In this document: positions 1 through 9,449 of the stretch, piece after piece
Numbering within the stretch: position 1 is the first letter of the stretch
Layout: every line of letters begins with the position of its first letter
Source of the DNA: CAUUJV01 sp963545565
GTDB lineage: Bacteria; Actinomycetota; Actinomycetes; Actinomycetales; Bifidobacteriaceae
NCBI GenBank assembly: GCA_963545565.1
Contig: CAUUJV010000007.1
Span: forward strand, 19,992-83,991
Reading direction: 5' to 3'
Length of the DNA stretch: 64,000 nt
Program-made: the position numbers and the translations under genes
Notes under the pieces: generated by a model
What the model saw: only the letters and a program-made list of their open reading frames with translations
What the model was told of the DNA's origin: nothing
Databases searched by the model: none

Positions 1-1
1 G

Positions 2-2794
2 TATCGTACCCACGCGGTAGGGAATGCTCAGCTTTGGATCGTTCCAGCAAATCTTTCCAGCTATCGCGATGTTGACGCACTTGTGAAGTGGGTCGGTAAC
101 GAGCAGAAGACCACAACTGGCGCAACAACCAAGATCGTGAAGCCTGCATTTGAACCAACATTGTTCTTCCCATTTGCGGCACCTCCAGTGCACGGTACTT
201 TGGCTGACTCTGGTGAACTCTTTGAATCTCAAGCGCGTTTGATGCTTTGGGGTGTAGAACGTGCAATCGGCGGTTTTGCAGCACTTGGCTCTGATGTTGA
301 TGTTGAGCATCGCCTGCACGTAGTTCTCCCTGGCTCCCCGAACCGCGGTGTATTCGGTGGTGATGGCGCTTATGGTGAAGTCAAGAGCGCGTTCGATGCA
401 ATCGTTAACCGTGCTCGTGCTGAAAAGAATTGGTCTGACCGCGTCACATTTGCTCATCCTCGTATTGGTTGGGTTCGCGGCACTGGTCTTATGGGTGGAA
501 ACGACCCATTGGTAGCAGTTATTGAGCGCCGAGGACTAACTACTTACAGTACTGAGGAAATCTCTAAGAAGCTGCTCGATCTCTCTACTTCTGAAGCTCG
601 TCAGCAGGCACAGCTTGCTCCTCTCGATGCGGATTTGACCGGTGGGCTTGGTTCTGAACCAATCAGCATTGCAGATTTGCGTGCTGAGGCAGAAGCAGAT
701 GCGGCTGAAGAGGCTCGTCGGCAGGATGAAGCTGCAGTAGCTCGCGGCGAGATTGAAGAGGCTCCTCAGACTATGATTAAGGCTCTTCCAACTCCGCGCA
801 TTCCACGTCAAGCTGTGACTCGTGCAGAAGACTGGTCTGAAGTAACTGCACGCCCAGAAGATGAAGTTGTTATCGTCTCCATTGGCGAGCTTGGTCCATG
901 GGGCTTTGGTCGCACTCGCTTTGAAGCCGAACTCGGTATCACATCTGATGGCAATGTCGATTTGAGCACTACCGGTGTTCTTGAACTTGCATGGAACATG
1001 GGACTGCTCACATGGGCAGATTCTCCAAAGCCAGGCTGGTATGATACCGACGATAATCTCGTTCCAGAAGAAGAGATTGCAGATCGTTACCATGATGAAG
1101 TTATTGCTCGCAGCGGCATTCGCCCGTTCGATGAAGGCATGGGAAATGACTTTAAGGATGATTCAAACGAGGATGCAGCAGAAGTCTTCTTGAGCAACGA
1201 TATTTCCTTCACTGTTCCAACCGAAGAAATTGCACGCGAGTATGTGAATGCAGACCCTGCTCATACCTCAATTGAAAAAGATGAGGAAGCAGGGGAGTGG
1301 ATTGTCACCCGCACAAAGGGTTCTTCTGCTCACGTTCCACGCCGTGCAGTGATGACTCGTACGGTTGGTGGGCAGTTCCCTCAGGGCTTCGACCCACTTA
1401 AGTGGGGAATTCCGGCTTCTATGGTTGGCTCTGTTGACCCGATTGCACAATGGAATATTGTCACAGCCGTAGACGCATATATTTCCGCAGGTTTCACTCC
1501 TGCTGAGATTTTGCAGTCTGTGCACCCATCCCATGTGGCTTCCACTCAGGGCACTGGTTTTGGCGGTATGCAATCCATGCGAAAGCTCTATTTGGATCGA
1601 TACCTCAACAAGGAATATCCATCCGATATCCTTCAAGAAGCACTTCCGAACGTTGCGGCAGCACACGTAATGCAGTCTTATATTGGCGGTTATGGCAACA
1701 TGATTCAGCCTGTATCTGCATGCGCAACTGCAGCAGTGTCTCTTGAAGAGGGCTTTGACAAGATTAAGCTTGGCAAGGCAGACTTCGTAGTCACCGGCGC
1801 GATTGATGATATCGGCACTGAGTCTGTAAATGGCTTCGGCTACATGAACGCTACTGCAAACTCTCAAGAGATGTATAACAAGGGTATTAGCTCCCGCTTC
1901 TTCTCCCGCGCGAATGATCGCCGTCGTGGAGGATTCCTTGAAGCTCAAGGTGGCGGAACCATCCTGTTGACTCGTGGCGATATCGCTTTGAGGATGGGCT
2001 TGCCGGTTGAAGGCGTGGTCGGTTACATTCATTCCTTCGCAGATGGTGCGCACACATCCATTCCTGCTCCAGGTCTCGGTGCTTTGGCAGCAGCTCAGGG
2101 TGGTGTAAATTCGCGGCTCGTTCGTGATCTAGCTAAGTTGGGCGTTTCTGCAGACGACATCTCTGTGGTGTCTAAGCATGACACTTCTACTAACGCGAAT
2201 GACCCTAATGAGTCTGAGTTGCATAACACTGTGGCTCATGCGATTGGTCGCAGCGAAGGTAATCCACTCTACGTTATTTCTCAGAAGAGCTTGACTGGTC
2301 ATGCAAAGGGTGGTGCAGCTATCTTCCAGATTCATGGTCTTACTGACCTGTTCAAGTCTGGAATTATTCCTGCAAATGCTTCTCTTGACTGCGTTGACCC
2401 CGCGCTCGCGAAGGATGACCTGATGGTATGGCTCAAGCATCAAATTAACTTGAACGAGACTAGTTGCACTGTGAAGGCTGGCTTAGTCACGTCTCTCGGC
2501 TTTGGTCATGTTTCTGGATTTGCTGCAATCGTAAACCCAGGTGCGTTCGAGGCTGCAGTTGCTAACACTGCAGGCGAAGATGCTCTGATTCAGTGGCGTG
2601 AGCGTGCGAACCAACGTTTAGCTCAAGGTGCACGTCATCGTGAACAGGGCATGCTTGGGCACGCTGCTCTGTATGAGCCGATCGATAGCCGTCGTTTCCG
2701 TGAGGATTCCCGTAATTATGATGCACATGAGGTAGAGAAAGCAATGCTTTTGAACCCTGAAGCGCGTCTGGGTGAATCTGGATACTACGAGTAA
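2..2794 (+). CDS. fas: Type I fatty acid synthase, C-terminal part (5' end outside the window)
   Basis: The frame is open to the left edge with no start codon, so this is the last ~930 residues of a multienzyme expected to exceed 3000. Type I FAS carries out all steps of long-chain fatty acid synthesis in the cytosol. The visible part holds the ketoacyl-reductase region followed by a ketoacyl-synthase domain. The nucleophile Cys is in VSACATAAVS (codon at 1721), with the two active-site histidines in SKHDTSTN (near 2176) and LTGHAKGGAA (near 2300). The protein ends about 100 residues after the synthase domain with no phosphopantetheinyl transferase domain, in contrast to fungal FAS alpha chains. 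This fits the separate acpS 1.6 kb downstream, which would load its ACP domain. Bifidobacteria and mycobacteria are known for this arrangement. Identification is firm; only the missing N-terminus limits it. Confidence 0.95.
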   Translation, partial: YRTHAVGNAQLWIVPANLSSYRDVDALVKWVGNEQKTTTGATTKIVKPAFEPTLFFPFAAPPVHGTLADSGELFESQARLMLWGVERAIGGFAALGSDVDVEHRLHVVLPGSPNRGVFGGDGAYGEVKSAFDAIVNRARAEKNWSDRVTFAHPRIGWVRGTGLMGGNDPLVAVIERRGLTTYSTEEISKKLLDLSTSEARQQAQLAPLDADLTGGLGSEPISIADLRAEAEADAAEEARRQDEAAVARGEIEEAPQTMIKALPTPRIPRQAVTRAEDWSEVTARPEDEVVIVSIGELGPWGFGRTRFEAELGITSDGNVDLSTTGVLELAWNMGLLTWADSPKPGWYDTDDNLVPEEEIADRYHDEVIARSGIRPFDEGMGNDFKDDSNEDAAEVFLSNDISFTVPTEEIAREYVNADPAHTSIEKDEEAGEWIVTRTKGSSAHVPRRAVMTRTVGGQFPQGFDPLKWGIPASMVGSVDPIAQWNIVTAVDAYISAGFTPAEILQSVHPSHVASTQGTGFGGMQSMRKLYLDRYLNKEYPSDILQEALPNVAAAHVMQSYIGGYGNMIQPVSACATAAVSLEEGFDKIKLGKADFVVTGAIDDIGTESVNGFGYMNATANSQEMYNKGISSRFFSRANDRRRGGFLEAQGGGTILLTRGDIALRMGLPVEGVVGYIHSFADGAHTSIPAPGLGALAAAQGGVNSRLVRDLAKLGVSADDISVVSKHDTSTNANDPNESELHNTVAHAIGRSEGNPLYVISQKSLTGHAKGGAAIFQIHGLTDLFKSGIIPANASLDCVDPALAKDDLMVWLKHQINLNETSCTVKAGLVTSLGFGHVSGFAAIVNPGAFEAAVANTAGEDALIQWRERANQRLAQGARHREQGMLGHAALYEPIDSRRFREDSRNYDAHEVEKAMLLNPEARLGESGYYE

Positions 2795-2861
2795 ATCAAA
2801 CGATAATCGAACATTTGCTCAGTCGGCGTAAAACTGGCTGGGCACAATTAAAAATAAGAAC

Positions 2862-2968
2862 TTGGCTAGTGGTTTGTCCTTCTGCTAGCCAAATAATCCC
2901 CACATCTGCTTTTCTTCTCCTTGGGCTGCGTAAAGTTTTTGCTCAGCTTTTGATGTGGGGATTTTTCT
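2862..2968 (+). terminator. Inverted repeats after fas, probable terminator
   Basis: Two perfect inverted repeats lie in the 204-bp gap between the convergent fas and DUF4143 genes. The first is TTGGCTAG (2862-2869) with CTAGCCAA (2885-2892). The second is AATCCCCACATC (2895-2906) with GATGTGGGGATT (2952-2963), 12 bp and followed by TTTTTC. The second, with its T-run, suits rho-independent termination of fas; its 45-nt loop is long, so efficiency is uncertain. Confidence 0.5.
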
Positions 2969-2998
2969 ATTTCTGACTCAATGTATCCAATATGGAAG

Positions 2999-4327
2999 TT
3001 ATTTAGTTGTTCGTATAGAATGGATATACGCGCGTAAACCGTTAATTGCCCATAGAGGAATGTTTTGCACCCAGTCATCATTGCGGAAGCCAGCAAGGCT
3101 TGTGCGAACAGTTGTGTGGGGATGATACTGGTCGTAAACATATCTGAGACTTTTAGCCTGCAGATTTACTGTGGCTTTTACTTCAACGGGGATAAATGCA
3201 GAATCTTGCTCAACCACAAAATCCACCTCAGCATGCCCTTGTGGATTTGCCCAATAATATGGGCGATATCCTTCAGCTACCAACTGTTGGCACACATATT
3301 GTTCTGTTAATGCGCCCTTGAACTCTGTAAAAATACTAGAACCAGCAATAAGAGTAGATTCAGATAATTCGGACATAGCTGATAATAAACCGACGTCCAA
3401 TACAAAAAGTTTAAAAGCAGAATCAGAAGCATAACCAGCTAGGGGCAGTCGAAAAGTAGAGAGACATTGGACTTTCTCCACCACTCCGTAATCAATTAAC
3501 CATTGAATGCATTCCTCAAATTCCCGAGCACGTGCACCTTTTCTGACGGTTCCATACACAAATTTTCGATTCTCTTTTGCCAACTGACCTGACAGGGAAG
3601 ACCACACTAGTCTCGTCCTCTCTAGAATCCGAGAAGCAGCGTGCTTGGAAAAATCTAGATCATAAGTGTTTAGAATATCCTGCTGAATAATTCGCACCTC
3701 TTGAGGAGCGGCACCATCTAAGTGGTGTGATACAGCTTCGGGCATACCGCCCACATACAAATATGTTTTAAGCAGCTCGGTTAACTTATTGGTGAAGGCG
3801 TCACTAATCTTGTCAAATTGGCCGTGTGCAATCCGTTCTGCGAGCTGAGCGTAACCGGAGTTATAAAGAAACTCTTGAAAAGTTAGCGGGTACAGTGTCA
3901 TCATTGTGACCTTGCCTACGGGGAAAGGTGAGCTGTTATGTAGTGAGATTCCCATGTATGAACCTGTAGCTGCAACACAGTATTCCGGTGCATCTTCACA
4001 GAAATATTTCAATGACGTTAATGCCTGCGGACACTCTTGAATCTCATCAAAAATAATCAGAGTAGTAGCTGGATTGATGCTTTTCTTCGTGTAAATTGAT
4101 AGGCTTTCGACGATTTCATGTGGATCAAGTCGCCCTTGAAAAAACTGTTGAGCATCGGGGTCTCTCATGAAATCTATTCGTAAAACATCTCTGAATGACG
4201 TTCTTCCAAACTCATTCATAGTCCATGTCTTACCTGTCTGTCTCGCTCCACGCAGTAAAAGAGGCTTGCGTTTAGAGGATTTTCTCCACTCCTCCAAACT
4301 GGCCATAATAGTTCTATTTAATTTCAT
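2999..4327 (-). CDS. AAA-type ATPase with DUF4143 domain
   Basis: A 442-residue member of the AAA_14 / DUF4143 family. The sequence shows Walker A GARQTGKT near residue 26, Walker B LIIFDEIQE near residue 92, a sensor-like VAATGSYMGI, and a C-terminal DUF4143 region. The latter ends in a PD-(D/E)XK-like core (AEVDFVVEQ then PVEVKA), as is usual in the family. The molecular role of these proteins is not established; they are patchily distributed and often lie in variable regions. The gene stands alone on the minus strand between fas and acpS, where it separates two functionally linked genes, which suggests insertion. Its promoter region carries two near-identical dyads (4349-4399). A toxin-antitoxin or defence role has been suggested for relatives but cannot be shown here. 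Confidence 0.85.
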   Translation of the reverse strand: MKLNRTIMASLEEWRKSSKRKPLLLRGARQTGKTWTMNEFGRTSFRDVLRIDFMRDPDAQQFFQGRLDPHEIVESLSIYTKKSINPATTLIIFDEIQECPQALTSLKYFCEDAPEYCVAATGSYMGISLHNSSPFPVGKVTMMTLYPLTFQEFLYNSGYAQLAERIAHGQFDKISDAFTNKLTELLKTYLYVGGMPEAVSHHLDGAAPQEVRIIQQDILNTYDLDFSKHAASRILERTRLVWSSLSGQLAKENRKFVYGTVRKGARAREFEECIQWLIDYGVVEKVQCLSTFRLPLAGYASDSAFKLFVLDVGLLSAMSELSESTLIAGSSIFTEFKGALTEQYVCQQLVAEGYRPYYWANPQGHAEVDFVVEQDSAFIPVEVKATVNLQAKSLRYVYDQYHPHTTVRTSLAGFRNDDWVQNIPLWAINGLRAYIHSIRTTK

Positions 4328-4348
4328 GTAAGATTTACCCTATATAAA

Positions 4349-4399
4349 TGTGATTGTTAACCACATTTTACCCCCCGTATTATGTGATTGCTAATCACA
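4349..4399. promoter_or_regulatory. Pair of 17-bp dyads, candidate operator between divergent genes
   Basis: TGTGATTGTTAACCACA at 4349-4365 and TGTGATTGCTAATCACA at 4383-4399 are copies of one dyad with 7-bp arms, differing at two bases and spaced 34 bp centre to centre (about three helical turns). Each is followed by TTTT. They fill the gap between the DUF4143 ATPase (minus) and acpS (plus), so a dimeric repressor could act on either. A TATATA box on the minus strand lies about 15 bases before the ATPase start. Confidence 0.45.
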
Positions 4400-4439
4400 T
4401 TTTTGGTGGGGTATTTAATTTTGTAAGATAGACAGTGTT

Positions 4440-4946
4440 ATGAATACTTCTGATATGTCTGATGATTCAATGCTTGACTCAACTTCAGATTTGCTGTTCA
4501 ATTCAGCATCCGGCTCAATGCCGAGTTCTGTGATTTCAGTTGGTCATGATGTAGTTGATATTAAGCAATTTTCTGCGCAGTGCGAGGTGCCAGGGTCTCG
4601 TTTTCTGCAATTCTTCTCTGCAAAAGAGCGTCGTCAAGCCCATATGAAAGCAAATCAAAGTCATAGCAGTGAATACGCGCATTTAGCGGTTCGGTGGGCA
4701 GGTAAAGAATCTTTCCTTAAAGCATGGAGTCAGGCACTCGAAGATGATCCACATCCTTATACAATTGAGAATTTTCCGTGGAATGGAATAGAGATTTTAG
4801 TGGATGCGCGCTCGCGACCGTATGTCGAGCTTAGACCTGATGTATTGCAAATATTTGAAAAAACGCTAGGGAGTATTCCTAAAATTTTCCTCTCTTTAAG
4901 TCACGATGGGATGATTGCTTCCGCGGTGGTGATCTTCTCGACATAA
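4440..4946 (+). CDS. acpS: Holo-[acyl-carrier-protein] synthase
   Basis: 168 residues. It transfers 4'-phosphopantetheine from CoA to the serine of acyl carrier domains, here presumably that of the type I FAS encoded just upstream. The family motifs are clear: GHDVVDI near residue 37, the WAGKESFLKAW signature near residue 81 and the C-terminal SLSHDGMIASAVV. About 35 N-terminal residues precede the usual start of the fold. An internal ATG at 4518 (MPSSVISVGHD) would give the typical length, but neither start has a clear ribosome site. A TAAGAT box at 4424-4429 lies ten bases before the ATG at 4440, so a nearly leaderless message is possible. The start is therefore uncertain although the function is not. 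Confidence 0.9.
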   Translation: MNTSDMSDDSMLDSTSDLLFNSASGSMPSSVISVGHDVVDIKQFSAQCEVPGSRFLQFFSAKERRQAHMKANQSHSSEYAHLAVRWAGKESFLKAWSQALEDDPHPYTIENFPWNGIEILVDARSRPYVELRPDVLQIFEKTLGSIPKIFLSLSHDGMIASAVVIFST

Positions 4947-5006
4947 CAAAAATTTCTCGTCCAAATAGGTGCATAACCTAGTAGCACCATACGATGAGGA
5001 GGAACC

Positions 5007-8000
5007 ATGAGCGAGCGTTACGTCAGTGTTGACCAGGCTGTAGATATGGTTCGTGAGACCTTTAAATCCAATGCTTCTGGGTGCAAAGAAGCTCCTTCCT
5101 TCTTCGTTACAGGCCCTGTGCGCAGCGGGAAGACCACCTTTGCTACGTTGGCACTTTTGGCTGCTACTGAATCTTATGGTAGTGACTCGGCGGTGATGCT
5201 GCGCTTAAATCGTCTTTTAGCAGATGAAGTAAGCGCTTTCGTTTTGCATGCAATTAAAGCAAGTAGCCAATCTCGCCCGGTTACTACGATTGCAGCTTTA
5301 GCATTTCGTATTCTCTCAGCTGCCGCACAGTCTCAGGGAACCGCTCAACCTAGACTCCTCAATGGTGCAGAGCAAGAATCATTGCTGCGCTCGGTACTTG
5401 AAAAGCATGTTGAACACGTAGCAGCGGGGGATATGTGCCCAACATGCGAGTTGTTGCTTGAGTATTTTTCAATGGCCAAACCACAAAAATCTGGAGTTGC
5501 TTCCGGCTCCTCTTTGAAATCGGAAGAAAAAGAAGAAGACAAAGGTAATAACGAAGGTAAAGACTTCGGGCAATCTGAAACAAGTGACGTTTTACTTGCT
5601 CGACGCTTCACGCCATCATTCATCGCCCAGCTGCGTGACATGCTTGCACGCATGAATGAAATTGGAGCGTCACACACTAAAGAGTCGGAAATCCTTGGTG
5701 CATTAGAGGCTACACGGTCGAACGCGCATATGGGTATAGGTGATATTGCAGTTCGCCGCCATGAAGTGCAGTGGGAGCTCGCTTTTGAGCTTCGTAAAGA
5801 GTATGCAGTGGCCATTAGTACGGCGTATCCGCATGAATTCAGGCTTGATTCCTCACGCTTGCTTGTAGAAGCAACGAAAGTGCTCAATCAGGGCGTGGCT
5901 CCTGAAAAAAATATTCCGAGAGTGATTGTGGTTGATGATTATCAAGACATGACTTTTGCTGGAGTTGCGCTTCTTCAGGAATTATTCAATAAAGGGTCGC
6001 AGCTTATTTTGGTTGATTGTGATGATGAATCGGTGGAAACCTTCCGTGGATCATACCCTGAATTTTTGTCTTTGAGGGCAACAGCGCATGCGACTGATTC
6101 GCAGACTTCTGGTCTTTCACATGGCATTATTGCGCAAGATTTGGGTCGTTTTGGAGCTCAGCATCTTGAATTAGAACCACAGTATTTTGCAAAAAGAGAG
6201 AAAAAAAATAAGGAAAGCCAAAATAAGAAAAGCAAAAGCGAGTCTACTCACCAATCACCTCTGTTCTTGGACGCGCTTGCTGCACGCGTCAGTTTGAATA
6301 TCACAACGGATATAAATGATGGCACTGTGTTGATGAATCGTGCAGGAAAATTACCCGCATGGATACCTGGAATTTCACCAATTACTAATACCTCTCAAGA
6401 ATTTGCGAATGATAATTCTGTGCGTGTAAATCTGTATCACGATGCTAGCGAGGAAATGTATGACGTTGTGCGTCAGATTGCGCACATGCATATTACGAAC
6501 ACTGAAGTGTCATACAACGACATGGCTATTATTGCGCACGATAATTCAACAGTGCATGCGTATGGGCAGCGATTACGCGAGACAGGGATTCCTGTTCGCT
6601 TTTCATCAGTGCAAAAACCAATGTCGCAAGAACCTGCCATTGGTGGTCTATTTGCTATGATTCAGCTTGCTCGTTTGGCTCAGAATAAGGGCAGCAGAGC
6701 ATTTGCTCTTATCGAAAACAAAGGCGTGGATTATTCCGGGGCGTATGTGAAATCCTTGTTCACTACGTATTTTTCCAGCCCCTACGCTCGTGTAACACTC
6801 GGTTCGAAGCATCGAATGCTCCGCTTGAAGGCTGTTGATTCTCTTCTTGAATCGATGAAGACTTTAATTGAGCTTGCTCAAACGGGTCAGAGCTCTCACC
6901 AATTGCCAGCAAATTTGGCGAAAATCGAGAGTACGTGGAAATCGTATTGCCGCCGAGCCGATGAAGCTCAGAAGCAGCGCACTCAAGCCCAGGAATCTGC
7001 AGGAATTATCGTCGATGATTCACTCGTGAATCCAATATCGCCTAGTGATCAACTAACATCATCTAGTGAGCAACCTGAGTCGGTAAGCTCAAATGCGCTT
7101 TATCTTGAACTTCTTATCAACACAGATGATTGCCAACAGACGATTTTTGATGTGCTGTCGTCGATTTCTCAACATACTCATTCTGCAGATGTGGCATGTT
7201 TTAACAAGCTTGTTGTAAATATCAACAAGTTGGCAAAAAAGCTTGAAAATAAACTAGTTGCTGATAGCCCTGAGCAAGCGCTGTGGGCGGCATGGGACAT
7301 GTGCAATGCTGCGGACACATGGCAAACGGAAGCACTCGCTGGTGCAGATATTTCAACCCTTGCAGATGAGCGGCTCGATGCTGTGTTGCGGCTGTTCTCG
7401 TATGCATCTCAATCGAATGCTTTTGCCAACATTGATGAGTTTATTGAGCATGTGAAGTCCATGGATATTGTGGCGGATTCATTAGCCAAAAAGGGGCCGA
7501 TTGAAGAGGCTGTGACGCTGACTACTCCCGCAGGAAGCTTTGGTAAAACATGGGATTATGTATGGATTCCTGCTATGCAGCAAGGTGTGTGGCCAAATTT
7601 AGCGGTGCGTAACACAATGTTTGGTGCCGATGATTTGACTGACGTTATGCTGACTGGCAATATTTTCGCGGATTCTCGTGGAACTGAGCAGACCCATAAC
7701 ACTCGCTTAATTTCAGTGCTGCAAAGTGAAAAGAAAAGTTTTCTTGTTGCTCTGTCACGAGCTGCTAAGCAGATAACTCTTAGTGCTGTTTTCAGTGAAG
7801 ACCTTACTCCCTCTGATTTCTTATTTGGATATGTGCCAGAACTATTGCCAAGAGTTGATGACCCTACAAAAGCGGAGTTCACTCAAACTTTACTTCAGCT
7901 CTCAGGTTCTTCCACTGAGCTAGATACTGATCTTGCGGAAACTACTGTGCGTGAACTCATCGGTCGAGCACGCTCAATTATCACGCGCGCACGAGCTTTA

Positions 8001-9446
8001 GGATACCCTCAAAACAGTGAAAAAGCTGTTAATGATGCAGTTCAAACATTAAAGTATATTCAGTCTCAAGGCTTTGATTTAGCCAGTCCAGATGAGTGGT
8101 CGTTCATTCCTGAGTATGCAGCAGCTGACCACATGGCAACTGAACGCGCAGCAACTAATCGCATACAGTTTGAACAGAATGATAATCAGCAAACCCCTGT
8201 AGTTGTTCGTCTCTCGCCCTCAAGCGCAGACTCTCTGTGGAGTTGTGCAATCTGCTACATGCTTGAAAATCGTCTTTCCGGGCCGCGAGGAGGCAGCACT
8301 GCAACGAGTTTTGGAACACTTATTCATAAAGTTGCAGAGCTAGCAAGTAAAGAAGGGCTTGACTTACCGTCTCATCGGTTCTCGTCAGAGAGTATTACCA
8401 CCGAGCAAAAAGTTGCGGAAATAACTGCTCGAATGCGTGAAATTTATGATGAGATTGCTCAACCTCTTGACAAAGACGCCAACATTGGAGACCAAATATC
8501 GGCACTGAAAAATCAGGAAGATACTGACACCATTCTTCACAATATCGCACATTACTTTGTAGCAAGCAATCAACCGGGGTATGTAGAAAAGTCAAAGTTC
8601 AGTAACTTCACCATGGGAACCTTGACCAGTGTTGAGCAGGAGAAACATTTCACAGCACGATTCTCCATGGAAGATATTTACTACGCATATAACGCGGTTC
8701 CTGAAGAGCTGCCCGTAACGCGTGAAGAGTTTTGGGACATGATGAGTCTATTTGTTGGCGGTTTTCCAGAGGGGCTAACGTATAACACTATTGTTGAGCT
8801 TAGTGGAACTATTGACCGCCTTGAGCACCGCGATATGGATGGCTGTGAGACTCTGCGAGTTATCGATTATAAAACAGGTCGCAAGAGACATAACAGTAAA
8901 GACAGCATCAACGATTTACAGCTTGTGTGCTATCAATTAGGGTTAATTTTCGATGAAAAAGCATGTCGAAGTGATGACGACCGTTGTGAGATTTTTAAAA
9001 AAATGCCGTTAATTACTCAGGCAAACCTTTTTGATGTTCGTTTAGACGAGGCACCTGGTAGCACGCATAAAATTGCTGAATTAAATTATCAAAATGCACT
9101 TTTTGAGGATGGGCATATTTCTACTACCACTCAATTAGGCCGCCCATACTTGAAAAAATGGGAGCTTAGATCCACGCTTGAACTAATCGATGAAGCTCAG
9201 CTATTGCAGTGCACAGGAATGAGTGAAGATACTCGCAAACGTACTCTACGCGAGCGTTCACGCGGTGAGGGCGGCCCCGCAACACAGTGGGCGTTAACCA
9301 TGATTGCTCGTATTTTCTATGCTGCAGGAGCACTTAACTCTTCCGTACTGCCTGTGGTGCAGCATCATGATCACTATTGCAACTATAAGAATGGCGTATG
9401 CCCGGCATGTTCGGAACGCATTGAATCTGTGATCGAGGAGGGCTAA
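5007..9446 (+). CDS. AdnA/AddB-like helicase-nuclease subunit
   Basis: A 1479-residue protein with an N-terminal UvrD/RecB-type motor and a C-terminal RecB-type nuclease. Such proteins resect double-strand breaks as heterodimers (AdnAB in mycobacteria, AddAB in Firmicutes). Walker A is GPVRSGKT (Lys42), motif II is the variant VVDDYQDMT near residue 308, and motif VI reads VALSRAAKQ near 914 rather than VALTRAR, so the motor may be weakened. The nuclease core is SFGTLIHKVAEL (~1101), SGTIDRLE (~1265) and VIDYKTGR (~1285). A cysteine pair near 1080 (SCAIC) and a C-terminal CNYKNGVCPAC (1458-1468) suggest an Fe-S-stabilised nuclease. A lysine-rich stretch near residue 400 is probably disordered. 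A strong GAGGAGG precedes the ATG, and the partner gene starts 3 bases after the stop. Confidence 0.85.
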   Translation: MSERYVSVDQAVDMVRETFKSNASGCKEAPSFFVTGPVRSGKTTFATLALLAATESYGSDSAVMLRLNRLLADEVSAFVLHAIKASSQSRPVTTIAALAFRILSAAAQSQGTAQPRLLNGAEQESLLRSVLEKHVEHVAAGDMCPTCELLLEYFSMAKPQKSGVASGSSLKSEEKEEDKGNNEGKDFGQSETSDVLLARRFTPSFIAQLRDMLARMNEIGASHTKESEILGALEATRSNAHMGIGDIAVRRHEVQWELAFELRKEYAVAISTAYPHEFRLDSSRLLVEATKVLNQGVAPEKNIPRVIVVDDYQDMTFAGVALLQELFNKGSQLILVDCDDESVETFRGSYPEFLSLRATAHATDSQTSGLSHGIIAQDLGRFGAQHLELEPQYFAKREKKNKESQNKKSKSESTHQSPLFLDALAARVSLNITTDINDGTVLMNRAGKLPAWIPGISPITNTSQEFANDNSVRVNLYHDASEEMYDVVRQIAHMHITNTEVSYNDMAIIAHDNSTVHAYGQRLRETGIPVRFSSVQKPMSQEPAIGGLFAMIQLARLAQNKGSRAFALIENKGVDYSGAYVKSLFTTYFSSPYARVTLGSKHRMLRLKAVDSLLESMKTLIELAQTGQSSHQLPANLAKIESTWKSYCRRADEAQKQRTQAQESAGIIVDDSLVNPISPSDQLTSSSEQPESVSSNALYLELLINTDDCQQTIFDVLSSISQHTHSADVACFNKLVVNINKLAKKLENKLVADSPEQALWAAWDMCNAADTWQTEALAGADISTLADERLDAVLRLFSYASQSNAFANIDEFIEHVKSMDIVADSLAKKGPIEEAVTLTTPAGSFGKTWDYVWIPAMQQGVWPNLAVRNTMFGADDLTDVMLTGNIFADSRGTEQTHNTRLISVLQSEKKSFLVALSRAAKQITLSAVFSEDLTPSDFLFGYVPELLPRVDDPTKAEFTQTLLQLSGSSTELDTDLAETTVRELIGRARSIITRARALGYPQNSEKAVNDAVQTLKYIQSQGFDLASPDEWSFIPEYAAADHMATERAATNRIQFEQNDNQQTPVVVRLSPSSADSLWSCAICYMLENRLSGPRGGSTATSFGTLIHKVAELASKEGLDLPSHRFSSESITTEQKVAEITARMREIYDEIAQPLDKDANIGDQISALKNQEDTDTILHNIAHYFVASNQPGYVEKSKFSNFTMGTLTSVEQEKHFTARFSMEDIYYAYNAVPEELPVTREEFWDMMSLFVGGFPEGLTYNTIVELSGTIDRLEHRDMDGCETLRVIDYKTGRKRHNSKDSINDLQLVCYQLGLIFDEKACRSDDDRCEIFKKMPLITQANLFDVRLDEAPGSTHKIAELNYQNALFEDGHISTTTQLGRPYLKKWELRSTLELIDEAQLLQCTGMSEDTRKRTLRERSRGEGGPATQWALTMIARIFYAAGALNSSVLPVVQHHDHYCNYKNGVCPACSERIESVIEEG

Positions 9447-9449
9447 ATT

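Noticed and set aside
1268..2053. 261-codon open frame on the minus strand
   Set aside because: It is fully antisense to the ketoacyl-synthase part of fas, has no ribosome site, and its translation is Cys/His/Arg-rich without any domain pattern.
6190..6235. Poly-A tract in the AdnA-like gene as a slippage-based frameshift
   Set aside because: The frame is intact through the tract and both sides match the family; the tract only encodes a lysine-rich linker.
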